DNA from: Gaertneriomyces semiglobifer
Lineage: Eukaryota; Chytridiomycota; Chytridiomycetes; Spizellomycetales; Spizellomycetaceae
Length of the DNA stretch: 64,000 nucleotides
Direction of reading: 5' to 3'
Assembly: GCA_025558075.1 (NCBI GenBank)
Contig: JAHLKF010000002.1
Coordinates: 744,001 to 808,000 of the forward strand
Position 1 is the first letter of the stretch; each line of letters starts with the position of its first letter. Below are positions 1-9,745 of the stretch, piece after piece. Below the pieces are notes generated by a model that was not told the DNA's origin, did not search any database, and saw only the letters and a program-made list of their open reading frames with translations. The position numbers and the translations under genes are program-made.

Positions 1-257
1 TCTCTCGTCCTCTGTTCGTTTTGGTACGTTAGGTGCCCCTCATGGAGGCTGCGTTAACATGCAACCCCAGCTTCTGTTACTCCACAGACAGTGAGAAAGT
101 TACCTCACCCCAAAAACAGGTGACAATGCTTGACCCCTAAACAAGGAACGCAGAAGAATGGTCCGTCATCTAAAGCTCTCCAGTGATAGGTAGATATATA
201 TATATTACAGTTCACAGTTCAACCATAGAAACAGCCGAAACCCAGTAAACGCACTCT

Positions 258-1278
258 CTAAGCCTGAGCACGAGCCGCCTTTCTGGCATCTCTGGTCTGC
301 GCGATGAAACCAGTCTTGATGGCAGATACCGTTCGCGTAGACCCGCATGCCTCACATTGCAAGAAGAATAAACGATTTTCTTTGGTAAGGATGGTATCAG
401 CAGATTTGCATGTTTTACAAGTGACATACTCCACTGTAAAAGAACGACGCACGAGCGTCACAAAATTAGTTCGCTGTAAAAGAGAATGCAACTGCAAAGA
501 AACTTGAAGAATACGTACTGAAATAACGCTTGATAACGTTTTCGATCTGTTTCGGTTGGAATCGTCCCTTGATAACTAGGCGCTGGGATCCATCAATGGA
601 ACCAGTGGTACCCAGTTCGGCAAACAGATATTGGATAACGTGATCGGGTTGACGGTGCATACGTTTGCAGATGTCGACGACATTGGCAAACACGGACTTT
701 TTGGTACCTTCTCTGATGACCTGCGGCGGGGCAATGGTATACCTCTTCTTCTCGCCTCCGGCCTCGGGATTCTTTTGACGCAGAACTTTGAATACGCGGG
801 ATAACAGCTCTGGATATGTGTAATCACGGTTGGTACCAATCCATGCGTCTCGGTCACCAGAGTGCTCATCGTCATCCCCTCGGCTTCCATCTTCGTCCTG
901 ACCGCTCCGGAGCTCCGCCTCAAACTCGGCCAGACCGTGCTTCTTCTTCTTCTTTTTCTTTTCTCCGAAATCAAATGATTCTGCTGGCTGCTCTTCGCCA
1001 GCACCCTCTTCCGGCTGCGCCTCATCGTCGACAATTGTGACCTTCTTCTTCTTCTTTTTCTTCTTTAAATCGGCAAACATGTTCTCGGCATCACCGTCGG
1101 CCGGAAGAGCCCCGTTCTCTTCAGCAGCGTCATTTGCCTCTCGATCTTCTGTCGCATCGGCTTCTTTTGTGGCAGCTTCTTCAAAGTCTGGCGCCGCAGC
1201 CTTCTTCTTCTTTTTCTTCTTTAAACCGAAATCAAAATTCTCAGTCTCATCGACTGGTTTCTCCTCGTATAGCGACAT
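258..1278 (-). CDS. SUI3: Translation initiation factor eIF2 subunit beta
   Basis: Encodes the beta subunit of eIF2, which with alpha and gamma delivers Met-tRNAi to the 40S ribosome as a GTP-dependent ternary complex. The first exon (519-1278) has three lysine blocks of seven or eight residues near the N-terminus, the family's eIF5/eIF2B contact sites, then the eIF2B_5 fold. The second exon (258-433) supplies the C-terminal zinc ribbon with two CxxC pairs (CKTC, CEAC) and the conserved IKTGF. The inferred intron 434-518 (GTACGT donor, ACAG acceptor) joins KRYF to MEYVTC in frame. The product is about 310 aa, normal for the family. It is divergent from eIF3L. Family identity is certain; the intron is inferred. 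Confidence 0.95.
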
Positions 1279-1740
1279 ATTTCCTTAATGTCTGTCTAGT
1301 TCTCCGTTGACTGTCAGTAGAATGGGGTCAAAATTGGTTTCCCTTTTTTTTTGCTCCGTTTCGAATCAGCAAGTAGATGATCTCTGCGATATGGCTACGA
1401 TCGTTGTCGTCGTCGTTTCTGTCCGCTTTCGTCTGTTGTTGCAGCTGCGTCTCTACTACGTTCTCTGTCCGTCCTGTCGCTCCTCTCTCGTCGCAGTTCG
1501 CTCAGGTTTAGAAGAAAGCAAAGAAGTTTGTCATGGCCTTTGGTTGCTAGCCTGATTGGTCGACGGCTGACATAAACACTGCACGTGACTCTTTGGGGTT
1601 AGGGTATCAGATCCGAAAGGACCAACGAAAGGCAGACGGTTGCAAAAAGAAATGGGCGAGATTGTTTGTTGTTGGCAGTGCATTAGCGGGAGAATATCAC
1701 TCGTCGTCTCCCAGTTGGCTATATAGAGAGTATAGCGAAG
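1279..1740. promoter_or_regulatory. Divergent promoter between eIF2beta and eIF3L
   Basis: This 462-bp gap separates the start codons of two translation initiation factor genes on opposite strands. A CACGTG E-box lies at 1582-1587 and an AT-rich TATATA stretch at about 1720-1733, just upstream of the eIF3L ATG. A 25-bp sequence at 1516-1540 recurs almost exactly at 46149-46172. Co-regulation of the two genes is inferred from geometry only. Confidence 0.5.
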
Positions 1741-3472
1741 ATGTACCAGGAACCATATGATGAAGAGGGTGTGAGGGCTGAGGAGGTGGAGCTGCCTACC
1801 GTGTATGCTGGAGACGACTTTGTTGAAGAGATTGAGTTCTCTCAGGCGGATGCAACTCCCGAGGTCCAGAACCCTGAGATTGTCAGGTTCATTATCCACT
1901 TTCACCGCATGGTGACAGAGCGAAACGTTTGGGATCTACACGCCGTTTACGAAAACGGATGGAACCAGCTGACCGAGAAGTTCTACCCGAAGGCCCCATG
2001 GCCTGAACCGGAGGCCATTGCGCAATTGGTAAACGATGGTACGGGAGCAGATATCACTTTTGTTGGCAATTTATTGCAATAGTTAACGACTTTCCTCTAT
2101 AGATGCGGTTTTCCTTATCCTGTACAAGGAATTGTACTACCGTCACATCTACGCTAAACTTCAACCGAGCATCGACGATCGTTTCGCTTCATACACCAAC
2201 TACTGCGATCTGTTCAACTACATTCTCAATTCTTCCGAGGAGCCTACCGATCTTGAGTTGCCGAATCAGTGGCTTTGGGATATCATTGACGAGTTCATTT
2301 ACCAGTTCCAATCTTTCTGCATCTACCGCAGCAAAGTGAAGAGCAAGAGTGACGTTGAGATTGAATTGCTTAAAGAGAGACCTGACGTCTGGAACGTCCA
2401 CAACGTATTGAACGTTTTGTACTCGCTTATCCAGAAATCCAGGATCAACGAACAGCTCCTTGTCAGCAAGAATGGCGGCGACATGTTGGAAGCCGCTGGC
2501 GAGTTTGGTTCACGCCCGTTATACAGACTGCTCGGATACTTTTCCATTATCGGATTGTTGCGAGTGCACTGCTTGTTGGGTGACTATGTTCTTGCGCTCA
2601 AGACCATGGAGAACGTCGAACTGAACAAGAAGGGACTCTTTGCTCGTGTAACTGCCTGCCACGTGACTACCTACTACTACGTTGGGTTTGCGTACATGAT
2701 GATGAGGAGATACTCGGACGCTATCAAAGCTTTTGCCCACATTTTATTGTTCGTGTCCCGAACCAAGCAATACCACACTCGCTCTTACCAATTCGAGGCC
2801 ATTTCCAAGAAGAGCGAACAAATGTACGCTCTCTTGACAATGTGTGTCACCTTGTCTCCCCAGCGCGTAGACGAAAACGTCCACAACAACATGAGAGAAA
2901 AGTACGGAGAACAATCAATGAAGCTGCAGCGAGGTGGAGAGGAAGGATTGGCCACGTTCGAAGAATTATTTCATTTCGCATGCCCAAAGTTCATCTCTCC
3001 AGTGCCCCCAGACTACGACGTCGCCGCCAACACCGCTCAAGAACCTACCCGCCACCAACAGAGGATTTTCATGTCTGAAGTTCGTACACAGTTGTCAGTA
3101 CCGACGATGAGGTCATTCCTGAAGCTGTATACTACATTGGGCGTTGGAAAGGTTGCGGCGTTTTTGGATATTCCCGTCGATGAAGTCAGAGATCAGCTCC
3201 TTGTCTTCAAGCACAAGACAAGGCAAAGGCGTCATGAAGACGGGAGCGTATTGGATGGAGAGTTCGGTCCCACTACCGACTTGGACTTTTACTTGAAGAA
3301 CGATTTAATTTACATTGCTGAGAGCAAGCAGGGTCGAAGAGTTGGAGACTGGTTCATCAGGCATATCAACAAATTTGAAGGTATGTCCCTTTCCGCGGTC
3401 GAAGCACAATACATGTTGGTCTAACCCTGGTGCGTACACCTAGATATTGTTGCTAACATGGAGAGGCGGTGA
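1741..3472 (+). CDS. Translation initiation factor eIF3 subunit L
   Basis: Encodes eIF3l, a PCI-domain subunit of eIF3, which scaffolds the 43S pre-initiation complex. Exons are inferred as 1741-2038, 2103-3380 and 3444-3472. The first junction restores the family motif FLILYKELYYRH across a 64-bp intron. The second, with a GTATGT donor at 3381, replaces a weak read-through tail with the short C-terminus FEDIVANMERR. The body carries the long eIF3l helical repeat region and C-terminal PCI part and is about 535 aa, near the expected size. The subunit is absent from S. cerevisiae eIF3, which fits a non-yeast fungus. Its stop lies 68 bp from the convergent SKA2-like gene. Confidence 0.93.
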
Positions 3473-3540
3473 AGGGTAGATATTGTGATATATATGTGTT
3501 CAATGTGATTTTCTGCAACCCCATTTGAGCATTCTGAGCG

Positions 3541-4119
3541 CTACCTGGCTGCTGCTTCAAGTTGGCCTCTTAAATTCTGAAGCCGCTGTCTTGATTCGTC
3601 TTCGGTCTATTTCATTGTATGAGCTTCCAGCGAAGGAGCGAAGGACGAGTACCTTACACCAACAGACCTGTAACTCGCTGTACGGTAGGGCTTTCAAAAG
3701 ATCAACATTGGCATCCAGTTTTTGTTTCGTTTGATCTACAAATGCCTGCAAAAATGTCTTAGCCGATATTGAAGGAATCTGTATGCTTGGTGTAGACCTT
3801 TTTTGCCAGACGGAGTTCGTCAACGTCGTTTCTTACTCCTCGAACATCCAGCTCCAATCTAGAATAGACGTAACACATAAAGTAACGATGTGTCATGAGC
3901 CTCTTATTTTACGATAGAACATTGCGAACGTCCATACTTCTCTAAACGAGCGAGCAATTGCACAGGACTGACAACGTTCGGCTCCACTGGCAAACCGGAA
4001 CTTTTCACGTGCTTCTTGGCATTTCCAACCAACTCTGTTTCTAACTGTGTCTGGAGAAATGCAAGATCGTCATTGAGCTTTTCGCATTCTTCTCGGAATA
4101 CTTTGAATGCCTGTTCCAT
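3541..4119 (-). CDS. SKA2-like kinetochore protein
   Basis: A small coiled-coil protein resembling SKA2, the subunit that with SKA1 and SKA3 couples kinetochores to depolymerising microtubules. The start MEQAFKVFREECEKL aligns with the SKA2 N-terminal helix, followed by a hydrophobic heptad stretch (DDLAFLQTQLETEL) and a PVQLLARLEK segment like the family's NPVTLLKEL. Four exons are inferred: 3938-4119, 3858-3798, 3745-3668 and 3606-3541. All introns have GT-AG ends and the phases match. The last junction is the least certain: reading through gives a different C-terminus ending at 3557. The product is about 125 aa, close to animal SKA2. No SKA1 or SKA3 is nearby. Confidence 0.6.
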
Positions 4120-4284
4120 GGAGGAGAGTATGTGCAACGTAAGGTATTTACTTGATCTGGATTGTCCAGCCAAAAGTCGAGTTCAAAAGTCGCCAGTCCG
4201 AACTGTTATCAATAGAGTTTTATTTGTGGCGTTCAGCGAGGCGCAATAGGTTTTTTAATGAGTGATAACTTAGTTTCGTACAAA

Positions 4285-5608
4285 CTAATGCTCAACCGAC
4301 TGCCGTTTAACAACGTCGTCCAGTATTTGCATCGCACGGGGGACATTCTTTGCATCTACCTGTAAGGAGAAAGTTAGCTCACAGGAGCAACCGAGCCGCG
4401 TACCGATCAAGGCATACCAAAACGTTGGCGGTGGTGTATGTACTTAGGTATAGCAAATTAATGTCTTCTTTTGCCAGCGGGTCTGCCATGGAATACACAA
4501 TTCCGTATTTGTCCAAGCCGTAGTCGGACAGATCAATTTGAATGCACTTTAAAGGTTCCGTGGTGGTACTCTTGTTCACATAATGCTCGGGAAATTCCGA
4601 CAGGACCGTGTCGTCTGCTACAACAGATATGCCATCCTCGGTAGCTGTGTAACTAAAGAATCGGTTGCATACGGCGGCGCTGTCGGGGTTTGCTGTGCGA
4701 TGGTCGTTCGTCGGTCGCGTCGCCCTTAGAAGGTCCGTGTAAAAGATGATCTTCACAACGGTCATTATCCAGGTATCTATATACTCGCGGTTAAGCCCCA
4801 CCAATCCAAGGGTTTGCGGCAATACCACCTTTTGAGCCAGGAACCGCCCGTTATATAGGTTTTGAGTAGCAAGTGCGCGCTCCTCTGGTCGCAGTGGAGA
4901 CGACGACAGATCCGGTATTGGTTCTGATGTGGTTGCTGATGAAGGCACAGACGATGTGAAATCGCGCGGCATATGACTGGTTGTTACAGTAATGTAGGGG
5001 TTGAGTGTGTTAACTGGAGACGCAATCATCTCAAATTCGTCCAAATCAATGAAGTCGAATTCACTTGCTTGAAGGGTTGAAACCACCAACGGCATCCGTC
5101 GTTCTTTGACCTATTAACATGTAGACTGAGCGCCACTGGAATGTGCAGAAACGAGTTACCCTTTGTGGCTTACGAAGACATAGTCGGTCTGATAAGTGGA
5201 CAGATAGAAGATGCTGACGCCAGCTTTTGCCAAGGGTGCGGATATCTCGTTAATCCTCTTAGCGGAATGATCCATTCCATAAGCAGCGTCATTATCAATC
5301 TGTAAGGCGCGAAACGGGTCCGGACATATAGCCAGTCCAGGACACTGGGCAGGAGTAGGAAAGTCTCTTGAAACAGACTCAACATCAGCGACGATGGACA
5401 CTTCAAGCGCGTTCTCAGTTAACGAAAAGAAGGCATCGTTTCTGTAGTTCATAATCAGCTACATGTTATGCGATGATATGTACATTGCGGGAAGGCGGAC
5501 TTGCTTTCTGTAGTAGAGGTTCCGCACCACAGCACTCATCACCATGGATAGATTCTCCCTTGGCAGCGTCAGCAGCTGCAGCCGCATAGGCAGAATGGAT
5601 ATGCTCAT
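4285..5608 (-). CDS. CASTOR-like ACT-domain protein (TORC1 arginine-sensor family)
   Basis: Resembles CASTOR1/2 (GATSL), cytosolic ACT-domain proteins that in animals bind GATOR2 and, for CASTOR1, release it on binding arginine. Inferred exons are 5501-5608, 5174-5458, 4418-5110 and 4285-4359. Two ACT-like halves each end in the family signature: SIFYLSTYQTDYVFV in the first and INLLYLSTYTTANVLV in the second, with ISVVADD and YGIVYSMADPLA before the latter. The start at 5608 is chosen because MSISILPMRLQLL aligns with the animal N-terminus; an in-frame Met at 5797 is possible. The length of about 386 aa is somewhat longer than animal CASTOR because of a Ser/Pro-rich inter-domain insert. It is divergent from RanBP1. 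Confidence 0.8.
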
Positions 5609-5925
5609 ATTGCCATCCGAACTTTTACCACTTTCTCCTTGCTTTCTGTCTGCCCCTTTAAATTTACGATACACATCCGTTCGTAGATGGAATGCGTATC
5701 TCGCAGCTCGGCCAAAAATCCCGCGAACGCGCAGATAAGATGATGTTATCGCTGCCACGGCGTAACAGACACTTCTGTAATCGACTAGTACGGTCACGTG
5801 GCCCTTTTAGTGTCCGCCCGCGTCTATCAAAGGATCTCTCCATTCAACGACTGGCGAGCCTCGACGGATATACGCACCTGCATCCGCTGCATTTACCCAT
5901 CAGCGCTTTTCCACCAGCATCCAAC
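5609..5925. promoter_or_regulatory. Divergent promoter between CASTOR-like and RanBP1 genes
   Basis: A 317-bp gap between opposite-strand start codons. It contains a TCACGTGG E-box, with the CACGTG core at 5795-5800. No TATA box is obvious. If the CASTOR-like gene starts at 5797 instead, the gap shrinks to about 130 bp and the E-box overlaps its start. Confidence 0.35.
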
Positions 5926-6839
5926 ATGGCAGATAACAACGAGCCCACCGTGGAGAAGCAGGTGAGCTAATCGGGATCGGTGTTTTGTTTTTGTGTTGAA
6001 CTGCGAAAGATGCATCCAGTCAGCAAGTGGGAAAAGACTCCATTTAAAGGGAAGGAAAATTAATATGTTCCCCGACATTATAGGATGCCACTGGTGCAAC
6101 TGAAGAGGAGGAGGTTGTAGCCTCTCCTGATGTGCACTTCGAACCCGTCATGAAACTCGAGCAGCTGGATGAGATCAAGACCATGGAGGAAGACGAGGAC
6201 ACGATTTTCAAGATGTGAGTGCGGTTGCCGTGAGGATGGGTGGATGATGTACCGTTTTAACACATGCCATTTTTATGAAAGGCGTGCAAAACTCTTCCGG
6301 TTCGATAAGAACGCCAATGAGTGGAAGGAGCGTGGAACTGGTGATGTGAAGCTGTTAGGTCACAAGCAGTCCGGAAAGATTCGTATCTTGATGCGTCGCG
6401 AAAAGACACACAAGATTTGCGCAAATCACTACAGTACGTTTCTTCCTCATTTAATGAACGTCTATTTGCGCTAACACGTCACGTACGCCTTAGTCACTCC
6501 TGCTATGGAGTTGAAGCCGAATGTTGGTTCCGATCGCTCTTGGGTATGGAATACTCTCGCCGATGTCTCTGAGGGAGAGCCGTCTGCAGAGATGCTTGCC
6601 ATCCGTTTCGCCAACGCAGAAAGTGAGTTGATATATTGAACGGCATGCATGAGACTCTTATTAACTTGACAAATACTTCAGACGCCAACAAATTCAAGGA
6701 AGCATTTGAGGACGCTCAGAAGAAAAACGCTTCCCTCTCTGAATCCAGTACAGAACAGATTGCTGAATCAAAACCTGAAGAGGAGCCTGCAGCGAAGGCG
6801 GAGGAACCCAAGGCTGAAGAGGAATCTAAAGCCGAATAA
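5926..6839 (+). CDS. Ran-binding protein 1 (Ran GTPase co-activator)
   Basis: Encodes RanBP1, the cytosolic Ran-GTP-binding protein that stimulates RanGAP and releases export cargo from karyopherins. Five exons are inferred: 5926-5961, 6084-6214, 6282-6433, 6494-6622 and 6682-6839, each with GT-AG borders and consistent phase. The spliced protein begins [12 protein letters not shown], then carries a Ran-binding (PH-like) domain with [11 protein letters not shown], the conserved [32 protein letters not shown] and [13 protein letters not shown]. The tail is acidic and rich in Glu, Ala and Lys. The length of about 200 aa is typical. Identification is secure. Confidence 0.94.
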
Positions 6840-7392
6840 ACTAAACCGAATAATTTTACGCCAACGTGGCCGGCGATTTTGTTGCATCCGTTTTGTTGCT
6901 TCCCTTTCTATATAGATTCCCCGCGACCCACTTATCTGATGCCTCCAACAATTACATTCATCTATCTCTTGAGAGCGCTTCCCAGGGTTGTCTATGATTT
7001 TGCCATACACAGCATCTGCAGCGATGCCATATCAGCCATCTTCTCCGGCTCAGTGGCGTTATTCGATGTGTGCATTTCGTCTCGCTGTTCTTGTGGCCAG
7101 CCGATAAATGTACATGGGAACACTTATTCCCGTCTACTGCACTCGCGTCTCGATGAGTCCACAGTATCAGTGCTTCTCTTCAACTTGGTATGCGAATACT
7201 GGCAAGGGGTTCGACCAGAACGTAAGTTCGCCCACCTCCACCCTCAGGGCGCGCAGGAGGAAGTGTAACTACAATAACCGTCACTTTTGTGCCGATGCCC
7301 CGCACGCTCAAGTATACATCCTCAGCCATGTCTTTCAGTCCGGGTGGAAAATAATGCATCCCGTGTACTTGTGAGGTCTATTTACATGAGTG
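6840..7392. other. Intergenic region between convergent RanBP1 and cystinosin genes
   Basis: About 550 bp between the RanBP1 stop and the stop of the cystinosin gene on the other strand. It presumably holds both 3' untranslated regions. Short plus-strand ORFs here (for example 6879-7268) show no recognisable motif or codon pattern. No RNA gene or repeat is seen. Confidence 0.5.
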
Positions 7393-8523
7393 TCATATGC
7401 GATACTCTCTTTCGAAGTCACCTTCTTCTATTATCTCCGAGTAATCTGAATGGGAAGGCGGTCGATACCTAAGGTGTTGCATGATGAAGACGAGGTCCTA
7501 AATGAATAGGAAGGTATAAGCAACACCAGAATGCGGGTAACAATCGTTGAATAATCAACTCACAAATGCTACTGTAACAAGTCCTAACCCGGATTTGATG
7601 ATGTTTCCGACAACGATCATCGTTTGTAGTAGTGAGAAAATGCCACCTGTCAAATCCAGGACAATGCTATAGTACATGACACTGTGAGCATTGCGCAGTA
7701 AGAAAGGATTGGCAGGAAGTGAAACACATACTTGTGAATAGACCACCCGTCGGTGGACTTTCTGTGGAAATTGTAGAACGCCTGTGGGATTCAAAAACGT
7801 TCGTCACGCTGCTGCGCTATATACTTATCATAACCAGGTGTCCTACCTGAGGCGCATACTTGATTAGAGTCAAAGCTATCTTGATATAGGAAATGTAGTA
7901 TAGGGCGGACAGTCCCGTTATCACTTTTTGGGAGGCAAGAAACACGGCGATGCCGGCGCCTGTTGCAGTGATTGCAATGATTGCCCGTGCCCATGTCGAG
8001 GCATGAGGTGCTGCAGCAGTTCCGGAATACCAATACGTCTGTCCAACGACAATTACTATAAGGAGCCTGCATCAGTTTACCAGGACTTCAATATGTATGC
8101 ACAAAGGACATGGTTTATTCAGCTCACCTGTCATGAGGAACCCGTGCACAGAGAAAACAACGTCATTGAGCTCAATACTTCCTTCAAAGCCCCACCGTTC
8201 GGGAGCAATGTAGAGGAGAACATTGAATATCTGCGTATCCCAAGCGTTGAGAATGCAAACACTATGCGGACAGAACTGGGAATTTTGGGACCCACCGAAT
8301 AACAGAGGAAACCCCACGAGTTCAAAAATACAAAATCAAGAGATAGGCCGTGCACACTATGAACCACGGAAGTTAACAGCCAGCCAGTAATCAGAAAAGC
8401 CGAAGCATGGCATGCTAACCTTTTGCGTTGCCAGTTTAGGATGACCTGAGGATAGAACGACAAGCTCCAGGCAGCAAAGCTTCCCCATCCTAGTAGCCAC
8501 GAAATTGCTACCCAAAAGTCCAT
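7393..8523 (-). CDS. Cystinosin homologue (lysosomal cystine/H+ symporter)
   Basis: A PQ-loop membrane protein of the cystinosin family, which exports cystine from the lysosome or vacuole with protons. Seven exons are inferred: 8420-8523, 8296-8356, 8128-8230, 7847-8055, 7732-7781, 7564-7681 and 7393-7497. Splicing restores both PQ-loop signatures: [19 protein letters not shown] in the first and [19 protein letters not shown] in the second. [13 protein letters not shown] and [11 protein letters not shown] near the end also match the family. Seven membrane helices are expected. The protein begins directly at the first helix, so the long luminal N-terminal domain of animal cystinosin is absent, as in yeast Ers1. 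The C-terminus ends [11 protein letters not shown] without an obvious GYDQL-type sorting motif. Confidence 0.9.
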
Positions 8524-8840
8524 CCTATGCCACTAGCTACAGCTGCGGCCCATCCAATCGCAGTTAACCAACCGATCAATGAAGTACGTCCATGTATTAT
8601 GAGGTCTATTGTCCTGCAACGCTTTTACTTTATTTCTAATTCGAGGGTTGAAACATTTTGGAATCTCGTCTTGGAGCGTGTCACCGCCGCGGAGTTTTCG
8701 ACGTGATCGTGAGCCGATATCACAGACAATGAACACTAAATCGTCCAGGACGACGAGGAAGATGGAGATGAGCAGACAGAGTACATCTTATGTGGCAGTA
8801 TGCACAATTGTAAATACAATATGAGCTACATATGTGATAT

Positions 8841-9745
8841 CTATTTGCCAGGACCTTTGAAGGCGTATCGGGCGTTTCTCTTGCCGGTGAGCTTCCATTG
8901 AAGACCCTTGATCACATCATTCTTATTGGCAGCCTTGCGTCCGGTAAGCTTCTCCCAGGGACCCTTCATGACATCGATGCTGCCAGGAGTCTTGACCCAC
9001 TGATGGTCAAATGCGTCAATGATGTACATCAGGACCTTTTTGCCGTTCTCCGGGTTGACCACTTCAGCTTCAAGGCCGCACCATTGTTTAGCGGATGAGG
9101 CCCACTTCGCAGGGTCGGTTGCCCAGATAGCATTGGTGTTGTCCGTCATAACCATGATGTCCTAAAGGGAGCACAAGCGGTTAGCAAATGCAGGCAATTA
9201 GCTCAAAACATCAGGCAGCAGCAGCATGAAGTACATACAGGAGCGAAACCGTTAGAGTTGTCATTGTACGGGTAGCCGCACCAGCTTTTTCCGTTGGTGC
9301 TGTCGGCACCCGAGTTTGCACGGAACCAAGAACCGATACCAGACTGCAAACCCTTGAAGCCATTGGGCATGGGGCTAACAGTGCTGATGCCGGTGCCGAC
9401 GGCAGGAGCGGGTGCAGGCGCAGGTTTAGGAGCCGGAGCAGGTGCAGGTTTAGGAGCGGGAGCAGGTGCAGGTTTAGGAGCGGGAGCAGGAGCGGGAGCA
9501 GGTTTAGGCGCAGGCGCAGGAGCAGGGGCAGGTTTAGGAGCAGGTTTAGGCGCAGGAGCCAGCCCAGGTGCAGGTTTTGGAGCAGGTGCAGGAGCTAGCC
9601 CAGGCGCAGGGGTCAGTGCGTCCTTCTTGCAATGACGGTCGCCGCCGCGCCTGCGATGAGTCCCAGCGGGACGGGCATGAGCCAATGCAGCGATCGACAC
9701 CAGCAGCATGATGAGCACACAAAGGAGCTTTGCTTTTGCTGCCAT
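8841..9745 (-). CDS. Secreted expansin-like protein with Pro/Ala-rich linker
   Basis: A secreted protein with three parts. Residues 1-25 form a signal peptide (LLCVLIMLLVSIAALAHA). About 75 residues of PAPAPKPAPA-type linker follow. The C-terminal domain resembles the double-psi beta-barrel of expansins and RlpA/barwin-like proteins, with an early WCGYPY and NGFAPDIMVMTDN, then WCGLEAEVVNPENGKK. Two exons are inferred, 9239-9745 and 8841-9161, joined phase 0. Known relatives loosen plant or fungal cell wall polysaccharides without hydrolysis; here that role is inferred. The fold assignment rests on motif spacing and should be treated as moderate. The gene stands alone between gene-poor stretches. 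Confidence 0.65.
9395..9615 (-). repeat. Coding repeat for Pro/Ala/Lys-rich linker
   Basis: A G-rich (plus strand) tandem repeat of 6-12 bp units encoding PAPAPKPAPA-like blocks within the expansin-like gene. Units vary in synonymous positions (gga/ggc, gca/gct), suggesting an old array rather than a fresh expansion. It also creates a long antisense GAGAGL open frame that is not a gene. Confidence 0.8.

Noticed and set aside
1037..1288. Plus-strand ORF with poly-Phe runs
   Set aside because: Mirror image of the poly-Lys blocks of eIF2beta.
9395..9615. CRISPR array
   Set aside because: The repeated units are short, coding, without spacers, and the genome is eukaryotic.
9294..9635. Gly/Ala-repeat ORF on the plus strand (GAGAGL)
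   Set aside because: Antisense of the Pro/Ala linker of the expansin-like gene; repetition on one strand creates the other.
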